Shown: piece by piece, positions 14,975 to 22,274 of the stretch | How the letters are laid out: each line of letters begins with the position of its first letter | Position numbering within the stretch: position 1 is the first letter of the stretch | Source: CAADGY01 sp900696665 | GTDB taxonomy: Bacteria > Acidobacteriota > Terriglobia > Bryobacterales > Bryobacteraceae | DNA length: 28,152 nucleotides | Direction: 5' to 3' | NCBI GenBank assembly: GCA_035063885.1 | Contig: JAPSFM010000070.1 | Coordinates: 1-28,152, forward strand | The notes under the pieces: model-generated | What the model saw: only the letters and a program-made list of their open reading frames with translations | What the model was told of the DNA's origin: nothing | Databases searched by the model: none | Program-made: the position numbers and the translations under genes

Positions 14975-15706
14975 ATGTTGCCGAAGTTGTACGACCAGTT
15001 TTCGTCCTGGTGGACGCTGTTGTCACCCCCCAACGACTATGCGGACGAGGCGGAGTTCTACACCCGCGAGCTTATTGCGGCCGGGAGCGAACCTGCCCGC
15101 ACCTTACTCGAACTCGGAAGCGGCGGAGGGAACAACGCATCGTACATGAAGAAGCATTTCCTGATAACCCTTGTCGACCTGTCCCCCGGTATGCTCTCCG
15201 TAAGCCGGAACTTAAACCCGGAGTGCGAGCACATTCAAGGAGACATGAGAACCGTCCGGCTCGGACGCCAGTTCGACAGGGTGTTCATTCATGATGCCAT
15301 CGTGTACATGACAACGGTCTCCGACCTGCGGAAAGCCATCGGGACTGCGTTTCTACACTGCCGGCCGGGTGGCGCCGCCCTTTTCGCTCCGGATCACGTG
15401 CGGGAGACGTTTCGACCTTACACCGGCCATGGCGGCTGCGATGGTGAGGATCGCGGACTGCGGTACCTGGAATGGACCTGGGATCCGGACCCCGCCGACA
15501 GCACCTATTTGGTTGACTTTGCGTACCTGCTCCGGGACAAGGATGGAGACGTGCGTGTTGAGTACGACCGTCACGTAGAGGGCTTGTTTGGGCGCAACGA
15601 ATGGTTACAGCTTCTCACCGAAGCCGGATTTGAGCCGCGTAACATGCCTCTGGCGATTCCGGATGTTGAGCCAGGCACATACGAGGTATTTCTGGGTGTA
15701 AAGTAG
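14975..15706 (+). CDS. class I SAM-dependent methyltransferase
   Basis: Cytoplasmic Rossmann-fold methyltransferase of 243 residues. Motif I is LLELGSGGGNNASYM (44-58), the acidic post-I position is in VDLSPGML (67-74), and the adenine-side motif is QGDMRTV (88-94). A motif-IV region reads FDRVFIHDAIVYMT. The C-terminal half carries a substrate part with a Tyr/Trp/Asp-rich segment (LEWTWDPDPADSTYLVDFAYLL). The substrate is unknown: small-molecule or lipid methylation are both possible. GGGGAAA about 7 nt before the ATG serves as ribosome-binding site and lies in a small hairpin. It is the last gene of the DUF3108-SGNH run. Confidence 0.94.
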   Translation: MLPKLYDQFSSWWTLLSPPNDYADEAEFYTRELIAAGSEPARTLLELGSGGGNNASYMKKHFLITLVDLSPGMLSVSRNLNPECEHIQGDMRTVRLGRQFDRVFIHDAIVYMTTVSDLRKAIGTAFLHCRPGGAALFAPDHVRETFRPYTGHGGCDGEDRGLRYLEWTWDPDPADSTYLVDFAYLLRDKDGDVRVEYDRHVEGLFGRNEWLQLLTEAGFEPRNMPLAIPDVEPGTYEVFLGVK

Positions 15707-15754
15707 CCGGCGAAGGCTTGCACCGGATTTCGCGGACGTCCGCCTTTCCGCCTT

Positions 15755-15760
15755 TATAAT
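15755..15760 (+). promoter_or_regulatory. perfect -10 box six bases before a start codon (leaderless promoter)
   Basis: TATAAT at 15755-15760 is a perfect sigma-70 -10 hexamer, and the ATG of the GH20-like gene begins at 15767. Transcription normally starts about 6-8 nt after the -10 box, so the mRNA would begin at or next to the A of ATG. No Shine-Dalgarno exists in the gap and no good -35 lies at the usual distance (15732-15737 reads GCGGAC). TTGCAC at 15718-15723 is too far away. Confidence 0.55.
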
Positions 15761-15766
15761 TTACGC

Positions 15767-17314
15767 ATGCGTCGTTTCGTCATCATCATCACGGCTGCAC
15801 TCAGCCTCCTCATCGCGCTGTGCGGACTGGTCTCCGCCCGGAGCAACGTATTTCCCCATCGCTGGGTGCGCATCTCCTCTCAGTTGCGGACGGACGAGGA
15901 CGTAGAGAAGATCCGTCGGCTCGCGCGCGTCGCATCCGAGAACGGCCTGACCGGTGTTCTCCTGGCCATTGGGCTGGATTCGATCGATCTGAAAGGACCT
16001 GACTACATGACGCGGCTGGAGGCTGTAAAGGACATCCTCAAACAGAACCGCCTCGAGATGATCCCGAACGTCTTCTCGGGCGGATATGGCGGCGCCATCC
16101 TCGCACACGACCGCAATCTTGCTGAAGGCTTCGAAGTCCGCGATCTTCTCTACACCGCCAAAGAAGGCCAAGCACACCTGGTTCCAGAAGTCGTGCTCGA
16201 CTACAACGGACCGGCGATCGAGCGGATGTGGACCCGTGAAGTAACCGTCAAACCCTATCGCTGTTACCGTGTGACATTCCGCGCCAAGACCGAAGGGCTT
16301 CCGCAGACAAGAGCGTTCACCACCGGATCGTTCCGGCTCACAGTCCAGACAGCGGACGGCCGCAACCTCACACCCTGGAATGCCAGAATTCCCTCGACCA
16401 CGGACTGGCGCGAAGCGCGCTGGGGATTCAATACCCAGGGCTACGACAAGGTAACGATCTCGATCGGCATCCGCGGCAACACCCCCGGCAATGCATGGGT
16501 CGACCGGGTGCGCGTCGAGGAGGCCGGACTACTGAATGTCCTCCGGCGGCCGGGCACTCCTGTCACGGTGCGGGCGGATGAAGGCAGCACCGTTTATGAG
16601 GAAGGCCGGGACTACGGCCGGATTGCCGATCCGCAACTGGATTTTCGTTTTGATCACGATGGCCCGTCCATTCGCCTCTTGCCCGGCAGCCGCATCCGCG
16701 AGGGGCAAAAACTGCGGGTCAGCTACTATCACGGCTTCTCGATCAACGATGGCCAGACCACTATCTGCATGGGCGAACCGAAGACTTACGAAATCTGGCG
16801 CGACATGGCCCGCCGCATGCATGCCGCTGCTGCGCCGCCCCGCTACGTGCTGAGCATGGACGAAATGCGCTCCGGCGGTACCTGCGCTGCCTGCAAGGGA
16901 CGCAATATTGCACAGCTCTTCGGCGAATGCGTCACCCGGCAGTTTCAGATGCTGCGAGAAGTGAACCCGAAGGCCGACGTCTGGATATGGTCCGACATGC
17001 TCGACCCCAACCACAATGCGCGCGACAAATACTACCTGGTGAATGGCGACTACACGGGTTCCTGGAACCACGTCCCGCGCGAACTCGGCATCGTGGCGTG
17101 GTATTACGAACGGCGGGCGCTGAGCTTGCCATTCTTCTCCAAGTTGGGTTTCCGGACGATAGCCGGCGCCTATTACGACGCCGATACGCTCGATAATCCG
17201 CGCGGCTGGCTCGAAGAATTGAGAAAGACGCCCAACGCCCAGGGCATCATGTATACGACCTGGCTGAACAAATACGAGTTGCTGGCCGAATTCGGGCAGT
17301 TGGTATCGAAGTAA
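15767..17314 (+). CDS. secreted GH20-like TIM-barrel protein with inserted beta domain (putative glycoside hydrolase)
   Basis: 515 residues with a signal peptide (about 1-24, MRRFVIIITAALSLLIALC..). The N-terminal part (about 30-115) looks like the first strands of a TIM barrel. Residues about 125-260 form a beta-sandwich-like, carbohydrate-binding-type insert (VTVKPYRCYRVTFRAKTEG..TDWREARWGFNTQ). The barrel then resumes; Asp365-Glu366 in VLSMDEMRSGG sits where GH20-type enzymes carry their Asp-Glu catalytic pair, followed by a CAAC Cys pair. WIWSDMLDPNHN and GSWNHVPRELGIVAWYYE are late barrel strands. Overall similarity to a named family is not secure. It could be a hexosaminidase-like enzyme or a non-catalytic relative. 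It is transcribed alone from what looks like a leaderless promoter. Confidence 0.85.
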   Translation: MRRFVIIITAALSLLIALCGLVSARSNVFPHRWVRISSQLRTDEDVEKIRRLARVASENGLTGVLLAIGLDSIDLKGPDYMTRLEAVKDILKQNRLEMIPNVFSGGYGGAILAHDRNLAEGFEVRDLLYTAKEGQAHLVPEVVLDYNGPAIERMWTREVTVKPYRCYRVTFRAKTEGLPQTRAFTTGSFRLTVQTADGRNLTPWNARIPSTTDWREARWGFNTQGYDKVTISIGIRGNTPGNAWVDRVRVEEAGLLNVLRRPGTPVTVRADEGSTVYEEGRDYGRIADPQLDFRFDHDGPSIRLLPGSRIREGQKLRVSYYHGFSINDGQTTICMGEPKTYEIWRDMARRMHAAAAPPRYVLSMDEMRSGGTCAACKGRNIAQLFGECVTRQFQMLREVNPKADVWIWSDMLDPNHNARDKYYLVNGDYTGSWNHVPRELGIVAWYYERRALSLPFFSKLGFRTIAGAYYDADTLDNPRGWLEELRKTPNAQGIMYTTWLNKYELLAEFGQLVSK

Positions 17315-17669
17315 GCTTCGAGTAGCGCGGTGTGGCGTCGCACAACGCCGCTTGCCGCTTCGCCGCACCCGGAGTGCCGCCGTCTCGGGCGTCAAAATCA
17401 TCCCGAGGCTGCGCCTGCGCCGCAATCACGGCTATCAAAGACCCATCGCACCCGGACTGGCATATATCGAACGAACTGCGCCAATGCGACGCAACGCTGG
17501 TCATGGGTGCCGCCGAGAAGACATACCGGACGGCCGAGCGGCCCAAGCCGTTCATGCAACCCTGGTGGGTTCAACTGGGTTTCCATCCTGTGACTTCACA
17601 CAGAAATCGCTTTCTGGGGCGTGTGTCTCAACAGAATCAACTACGTTACGGGGTCCGGTCCGTGAGGGA
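17315..17669. other. 355-bp gap without a convincing gene
   Basis: Lies between the convergent ends of the GH20-like gene and the CoA-binding gene. A 150-codon plus-strand frame (17332-17784) runs through it and into the opposite-strand gene. Its middle (about 17430-17580) reads protein-like, with GC-rich third positions and peptides such as HPDWHISNELRQCDATLV, but I recognise no family, no ribosome-binding site and no proper end. It may be a decayed gene remnant. No terminator with a T-tract and no tRNA was seen. Confidence 0.4.
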
Positions 17670-18110
17670 TCAGTGGCTGGGTGAAGCGCTGTCGCGAAAC
17701 ATCCGGCGGTGTTCCTTGAGAATACAACGGTCCATCACCACGGCGAGACCGGCGGCGGCAGCCCGCTCCGCGGCGGCCTGGTGAGAGACGCCTTCCTGCA
17801 TCCAAACCGCTTTTGCTCCCTTACGGATGGCGGCTTCCACGATACCAGGCACGTATTCGGAGCGCCGGAATACATTAACGATATCCACCGGTTCAGGAAC
17901 GTCATCCAACGATGGATAGGCTTTTTCGCCGAGCACCTCCACTTCGTTAGGATTCACCGGCACAATCCGGTATCCGGCTCTCTGCATGTATTCGGATACA
18001 CCGTAAGCGGGACGGTAGCGGTTATTCGACAGGCCTACCACGGCGATCGTCCGGCTATTTTCCAGGATGCCGGCGACTATTCCCGTTTCTTGCATGTGCG
18101 GAATTCTCAT
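17670..18110 (-). CDS. CoA-binding domain protein (YccU type)
   Basis: Small Rossmann-fold protein of 146 residues from the CoA_binding_2 family. Signatures seen: RTIAVVGLSNNRYRPAYGV (20-38), YRIVPVNPNEVEVLGEKAYP (47-66), VDIVNVFRRSEYVP, and AVWMQEGVSHQAAAERAAAAGLAVVMDRCILKEH near the C-terminus. E. coli YccU is the model, but its physiological role is not established. It binds CoA or nucleotide through the N-terminal glycine-containing loop. The start at 18110 overlaps the end of the pseudouridine synthase gene by 56 nt; a second Met (18095) would shorten the overlap to 41 nt and also precedes the fold. No strong Shine-Dalgarno decides between them. Confidence 0.93.
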   Translation of the reverse strand: MRIPHMQETGIVAGILENSRTIAVVGLSNNRYRPAYGVSEYMQRAGYRIVPVNPNEVEVLGEKAYPSLDDVPEPVDIVNVFRRSEYVPGIVEAAIRKGAKAVWMQEGVSHQAAAERAAAAGLAVVMDRCILKEHRRMFRDSASPSH

Positions 18111-18834
18111 GTTTGATACCCAGAAGTTTTTGGAAGCGAGCGATCTCCTCCGAGGTCAGCATGCGAAATTCTCCCGGCTGAAGCGACCCAAGCTCCAGAA
18201 ACCCAATGCGGACGCGCCTCAGTTTTTCGACCAGGAAACCCAGGTGCTTGAACATCTCGCGAATCTGATTTTGCCTTCCCTCGATCAGCCGGACCTCATA
18301 CCATGGATTCTGTCCAGGCCGAATGAGTTTCAATCCGGCTGGCGCGGTGCGCCTGCCACGCAGCGGAATGCCGGTACGAAACTGTTCTTCCTGCGCGGGA
18401 GAGAGTTGCCCGTTCACCTTCACGACGTAGCTTTTTGGCACTTGGCTTTTCGCCGACGTGATGCCGTTGGCGAAGTCGCCATCGTTGGTCAACAACAGCA
18501 GTCCCTCGCTGTGATAATCGAGGCGGCCTACCGGGTACACACGTTCCTTCACGCCGCGAAGCAGGTCCATCACCGTGCGGCGGCCTTGCGGATCGCTGAC
18601 GGTGGTAACGCAATTGTCCGGCTTATACAGGGCGAGATAGACCAGGCGCGGCGGCGGACGTAACAGGCGGCCGTTCACCTTGATGCTGTCGCGCTCCGCA
18701 TCCGCCTTGCTGCCCAATTCGGTGACGGTGGCGCCATTTACGGTTACGCTACCGGCGGAGATCAACTCTTCGGCTTTGCGGCGGCTGGCGATACCGGCTC
18801 GCGAGATGATCTTCTGGAGACGCTCCTCAGCCAT
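18055..18834 (-). CDS. rluB: RsuA/RluB-family rRNA pseudouridine synthase
   Basis: Isomerises uridine to pseudouridine in ribosomal RNA; the RluB type acts on 23S rRNA U2605 (E. coli numbering). The 259-residue protein has an N-terminal S4 RNA-binding domain (about 1-50: ERLQKIISRAGIASRRKAEE) and a catalytic domain with Asp106 in GRLDYHSEGLLLLTNDG (103-119). Later motifs are KSYVVKVNG and EGRQNQIREMFKHLG. ATG at 18834 gives the family N-terminus MAEERLQK. The frame stays open upstream to 18927 inside scpB, but that extension is Arg/Pro-rich and antifamilial. The start overlaps the scpB stop by 8 nt (ATGGCTGA). An scpA-scpB-pseudouridine synthase order is common in bacteria. RluB versus RluE/RsuA is not decided by motif alone. 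Confidence 0.95.
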   Translation of the reverse strand: MAEERLQKIISRAGIASRRKAEELISAGSVTVNGATVTELGSKADAERDSIKVNGRLLRPPPRLVYLALYKPDNCVTTVSDPQGRRTVMDLLRGVKERVYPVGRLDYHSEGLLLLTNDGDFANGITSAKSQVPKSYVVKVNGQLSPAQEEQFRTGIPLRGRRTAPAGLKLIRPGQNPWYEVRLIEGRQNQIREMFKHLGFLVEKLRRVRIGFLELGSLQPGEFRMLTSEEIARFQKLLGIKHENSAHARNGNSRRHPGK

Positions 18835-19669
18835 CGGCGGTCTTCTCCGGTTCCTGATCGGCCGCTTCGGTTCCGGAATCCGGCGCGGCGGGAGTCTCCT
18901 CGCCCGGTTGCAGTTGCGGTTCCTCACCAGGCTGAGGCTGCGGTTGCGGCTCGCCGGACTGTAGTTCGGCTTCGTCGGAATCGGAAAAGGCCAGGCGCCT
19001 GAGTTCCTCGAACTCCTTGAGTGTCGGCAACTCGCTCAAATCTTTCAAACCGAATTGAACCAGAAACTCACGCGTCGTCCGGTAAAGGATCGGCCTCCCG
19101 ATGACATTCTTCCGGCCTGCTGTCGTGATCAGCTTGCGGTCCAGCAGCGTTTTCAACACACCCGCCCCCTGCACGCCGCGAATCTCCATGATCTCCGGAG
19201 CGGTGATAGGCTGCTTGTAGGCGACCACCGCGAGAGTTTCGAGCGCGGGGAGCGACAGCTTCAACGGTGGCTTCAGGTTTTTGACGAAAGCGCGGACCGC
19301 TTCGTGGTGTTCAGGCTTGGTGGTGATTTTGTACCCGCCCGCCACCTGGCGGAACATCAGGCCGTGCTCGGGGCGCGCATACCGCTCGGCAAGCTCTTCA
19401 AGGAGAGCCTCGATTTTCTCCTGCGGCTGTCCGAGAGCGGATGCGATCTGCTGCGAAGACAGCGGCTCGTCGGTGATGTAGACAATAGCCTCCAGGACGG
19501 CACGCAGTTCGGTATTGGGGTCCGGGGCAGCGGCTGAATCGCCACCGATCAGGAATTGCTCCGGCGCCAGGTCCCCGGCTGCCGTTTCTTCCGGTTGCCG
19601 CTCGCTATCCGCCCCCACGGATTCCGTCTCTAGTGCCCTGTCAGGGGCGCTTGTTTCGAGATCTTCCAT
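18827..19669 (-). CDS. scpB: segregation and condensation protein B
   Basis: Winged-helix subunit of the SMC-ScpA-ScpB condensin, needed for chromosome organisation and segregation; it dimerises and binds ScpA. The conserved core is about residues 52-225, with LRAVLEAIVYITDEPLS, GGYKITTKPEH, LSLPALETLAVVAYKQPIT, IRGVQGAGVLKTLLDRKLI and GRPILYRTTREFLVQFGLKDLSELP. At 280 residues it is longer than the usual 180-220. The extra length is an acidic N-terminal tail (1-50) and a C-terminal tail (about 232-280) of repeated Pro/Gln/Glu units (EPQPQPQPGEEPQLQPGEE). It starts 6 nt after the scpA stop and overlaps the pseudouridine synthase start by 8 nt. Confidence 0.96.
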   Translation of the reverse strand: MEDLETSAPDRALETESVGADSERQPEETAAGDLAPEQFLIGGDSAAAPDPNTELRAVLEAIVYITDEPLSSQQIASALGQPQEKIEALLEELAERYARPEHGLMFRQVAGGYKITTKPEHHEAVRAFVKNLKPPLKLSLPALETLAVVAYKQPITAPEIMEIRGVQGAGVLKTLLDRKLITTAGRKNVIGRPILYRTTREFLVQFGLKDLSELPTLKEFEELRRLAFSDSDEAELQSGEPQPQPQPGEEPQLQPGEETPAAPDSGTEAADQEPEKTADG

Positions 19670-19675
19670 CGTTGG

Positions 19676-20467
19676 CTAGTTGTATTCCTTCTCAACTGCT
19701 TCGATCGCTTCACCCGACGCGAAGACCGAATCGAAATTCTCATGGCGCGCGATTTGGATGTCGCCGAACGCATCGCCCTGTTCCAGCACCAGCGCCTGGC
19801 GTCTCACCAGTTCCAGGATGGCCAGGAACAGGCAGATCATGGCGCGACGGGAGTGCTGGCTCTCAAAAAGCTCGACGGCACGCAGCGTCTGGGTGGGGCG
19901 GAGCGTCATCAATTCCCGCAGATAGGCGATCATCCCGGGCACGCTGACATCTTCTTTGCTAACTTCGTAAACCGGCCTGGTCTTGGCGCGCTCCAACACC
20001 GTCTGGAGTGTCTTGACCAGGTCGAATAAGGTCACCGCAAGCCCGGGATTGTCATCTTCGGCGATGAACTGATCAATCTGGGGGTTGGACCACACCGCCT
20101 CTTCAATGACCCTCTTCTGATGGAGCATCTCCGCCGCATTCTTGAACCGCTCATGCTCGATGAGCCTGTTTACCAGTTCTTTCCTGGGATCCTCCTCGGG
20201 AGCGATCTTGTCGAGTTCCGGGTCTCTGGGAAGAAGCGTCCTGGCTTTGAGATGAATGAGGGTCGCCGCCATGTAAATGAATTCGGACCCAAGCTCCACG
20301 TCGAGTTCCATCGCCTTCTGAACATAGTCGAGATATTGCGCCGTGATGGAAGCGATGGGGATGTCGTAGATATTGATCTGCTGCTTGCGGATAAGGTCGA
20401 GCAGCAGGTCAAGCGGACCCTCGTAATGTTCCAGGCGTATGTCCAGCGGTGACGGCACTTCAATCAC
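19676..20467 (-). CDS. scpA: segregation and condensation protein A (kleisin)
   Basis: Kleisin subunit that bridges the SMC head domains and recruits ScpB. The 263-residue protein shows the N-terminal kleisin helix region YEGPLDLLLDLIRKQQINIYDIPIASITAQYL (15-46), EFIYMAATLIHLKARTLLP (62-80), a variable middle, and a C-terminal winged-helix region (about 200-260: FLAILELVRRQALVLEQGDAFGDIQI). The start is GTG at 20467; no in-frame ATG fits better. The 39-bp gap to the upstream DUF1080 gene contains a 6-bp GC hairpin (20485-20501) without a T-tract, so this run may still be one transcript. ScpA, ScpB and the pseudouridine synthase are tightly linked. Confidence 0.96.
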   Translation of the reverse strand: MIEVPSPLDIRLEHYEGPLDLLLDLIRKQQINIYDIPIASITAQYLDYVQKAMELDVELGSEFIYMAATLIHLKARTLLPRDPELDKIAPEEDPRKELVNRLIEHERFKNAAEMLHQKRVIEEAVWSNPQIDQFIAEDDNPGLAVTLFDLVKTLQTVLERAKTRPVYEVSKEDVSVPGMIAYLRELMTLRPTQTLRAVELFESQHSRRAMICLFLAILELVRRQALVLEQGDAFGDIQIARHENFDSVFASGEAIEAVEKEYN

Positions 20468-20506
20468 GATAACATAAGCTTCCGGGCGCCCCGGCGGCGC
20501 CGCGGA

Positions 20507-21301
20507 TCACCGGACAACAATGGGCCGGAGCGGCCTGATGTAGATGTTGCGATACGCTACAGGGCCATGATCGCCCTGTAGCATCAGCGGATTCTCACTG
20601 GCTTCCGGGAGGTTCATATGCGCGCGTGTGGGGCCTTCGCATGTAACGTTGTCCTGCACCAGTACGCCATTGTGAAGCACGCGGAGGAAGCGCGCATCCT
20701 CAATCTTTTTGCCGCCATTGAAGCGAGGCCCCCGGAACCAAATGTAATACGACTGCCACTCGCCGGGCCGCCTGTTGGCATTGCGCGCGGGCGCGGAGCC
20801 GCCAACTCCCTGGTTGTTGATCCAACGGTGATAAATGGCCCCGCCATCGGAGGTCTTCATCGATTCGATGGAGCCGTAGCTGTCGAAGATCTGCACCTCG
20901 TAGAGACCGTGCAGGTAGACCCCGGAATTCGATCCCTTCGAAATCATAAACTCGAGATACAGCTCAACATCGCCGAACTTTCCGTCCGTCACCAGGTTGG
21001 CGGTGCGGCCGTTCGGACCGTTGAGGATCGTCCCTCCAGGGGAAGGCGCCGCGGATAACCGGGTAGGGCTGAGGAGCCGTTCCCACCGCACACCCCGGGC
21101 AGTAAACCATTCGTTCGGTTTAGCGCCCTGCGCGTGCCATCCACTCAGGTCTTTTCCGTTAAGAAGCGGCTTCCAGCCTTCTTCGATCAGATAAGGAGCA
21201 TCCCCGTGCATCTCACCGTCCGTCACTTCGGGCGAATTCTGCGCCGCGAGGAATATCGAGGCCAGGATGCCGGCCGCGGCAATGGGGACCCACCGTCTCA
21301 T
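20507..21301 (-). CDS. DUF1080 (3-keto-disaccharide hydrolase-type) exported protein
   Basis: Secreted beta-jelly-roll protein of 264 residues with a signal peptide (about 1-20, MRRWVPIAAAGILASIFLAA-QNS). DUF1080 signatures are GWKPLLNGKDLSGWHAQG (42-59), FGDVELYLEFMISKGSNSGVYLHGLYEVQIFDSYG (about 108-142), YHRWINNQG, and a C-terminal GPVAYRNIYIRPL. The family has a concanavalin-like lectin/glucanase fold. Some members hydrolyse 3-keto-glycosides; many in Acidobacteria and Planctomycetes are uncharacterised. Gfo/Idh/MocA oxidoreductases, which can make keto sugars, are often found with it; one is in this window but not adjacent. It follows the acyltransferase gene by 18 nt on the same strand. 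Confidence 0.93.
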   Translation of the reverse strand: MRRWVPIAAAGILASIFLAAQNSPEVTDGEMHGDAPYLIEEGWKPLLNGKDLSGWHAQGAKPNEWFTARGVRWERLLSPTRLSAAPSPGGTILNGPNGRTANLVTDGKFGDVELYLEFMISKGSNSGVYLHGLYEVQIFDSYGSIESMKTSDGGAIYHRWINNQGVGGSAPARNANRRPGEWQSYYIWFRGPRFNGGKKIEDARFLRVLHNGVLVQDNVTCEGPTRAHMNLPEASENPLMLQGDHGPVAYRNIYIRPLRPIVVR

Positions 21302-21319
21302 GAGTGACAGCGTACCACC

Positions 21320-22225
21320 TCAATAAAGCGGCGGTTCGCCGGGCGGCCGCGTTTTCCAGCGGCGATGGATCCATAGCCACTGGCTGGGGTGCTCGCGAAT
21401 CACGCCTTCAAGCATCGCTTGCAGACGCACCGTATCGCGCGCCGCATCACCGCTCATCTCAATTGGCGCATAGAATCGCAGCACGTACTTGTTCTCCTTT
21501 TCCGACCAGAGAGCAAAGCCGGGAATCACCGTGGCTCCACTGTGCGCGGCCAGTTTCGCCAATCCAACCGAAGCGCACGCGGGAACGCCGAAAAAGTCGA
21601 CGAAGACGCCTTGATCCAGGCCCGAATTCTGATCGATGAGAATGCCCACCGCTTCATTTCTATCGAGAGCTTTCAGGATGGCGCGGGCGGCTTCTTTCTT
21701 CTCGATGATGCGATTGCCGGAGAGGGTGCGCTGGTGCTCCACCAAGCGGTCGATGAACGGGTTATCCAGCGGCCTCACGACCACGTTCATGGGTTCGGCC
21801 ATCAGCCCGTGCGCAAATGCGCTGAGCTCCCAGTTGCCCAGGTGTGCGGTGGCGAAAAGGATTCCCCGGCCCTGCCGCTTGGCCTCTTCGAAATGTTCGC
21901 GCCCTTCGTAGCGAATCCATTCGGACACATTGGACTCGTCGATGGACGGAAAACGAGCGAATGCCACCAGCAGGCGCGCGATGGAATGGAATACGCCATC
22001 GGCGACCGCTTTGCGTTGCGCGGGCGTCCACTCCGGATACGCGCGCTCGAGGTTTGCCATCGCGGCCCGCCGCAACTTCGGCAGTGCCCGGTCGAGCAAG
22101 GCAACATAACCGCGCGCCAGCATACCGGCAAAGCGGCGCGTGCCGACCCGCAGCGACGATAGCAGCAGGAGCGCAGCGGCGTATTCCGCACGATCACGCA
22201 AAGAGGAACGAGGGGGCCGGGCCAT
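21320..22225 (-). CDS. lysophospholipid/lipid A acyltransferase (LpxL/HtrB family)
   Basis: Inner-membrane acyltransferase of 301 residues that would transfer a fatty acyl chain to lipid A or a related glycolipid. The catalytic HX4E motif is His128-Glu133 (AHLGNWE). Further family positions: MNVVVRPLDNPFID (147-160), GILIDQNSGLDQGVFVDFFG (about 194-213) and the C-terminal HPSQWLWIHRRWKTRP, which is the typical LpxL/LpxM ending. A weak N-terminal hydrophobic segment (about 15-45) may anchor it. The start at 22225 gives MARPPRSS. The 49-bp gap upstream is AT-rich and holds an 8-bp direct repeat (22228-22235, 22244-22251), which may be a regulatory site. Acyl donor and acceptor are not known. 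Confidence 0.93.
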   Translation of the reverse strand: MARPPRSSLRDRAEYAAALLLLSSLRVGTRRFAGMLARGYVALLDRALPKLRRAAMANLERAYPEWTPAQRKAVADGVFHSIARLLVAFARFPSIDESNVSEWIRYEGREHFEEAKRQGRGILFATAHLGNWELSAFAHGLMAEPMNVVVRPLDNPFIDRLVEHQRTLSGNRIIEKKEAARAILKALDRNEAVGILIDQNSGLDQGVFVDFFGVPACASVGLAKLAAHSGATVIPGFALWSEKENKYVLRFYAPIEMSGDAARDTVRLQAMLEGVIREHPSQWLWIHRRWKTRPPGEPPLY

Positions 22226-22227
22226 TA

Positions 22228-22251
22228 ATCAATGAGTAAATGTATCAATGA
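22228..22251. repeat. 8-bp direct repeat upstream of the acyltransferase gene
   Basis: ATCAATGA occurs at 22228-22235 and 22244-22251, 16 bp apart start to start, in a short AT-rich patch within GC-rich DNA. It lies 3 bp before the acyltransferase start codon (minus strand) and after the mnmA stop. It could be an operator or part of the translation-initiation region; nothing more can be shown. Confidence 0.4.
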
Positions 22252-22274
22252 ACTCCCTGGCGGATTCATCGGCG

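Noticed and set aside
20485..20501. GC-rich hairpin between the DUF1080 gene and scpA as a terminator
   Set aside because: GGCGCC pairs with GGCGCC over a 5-nt loop, but no T-tract follows in either direction and the stem is only 6 bp.
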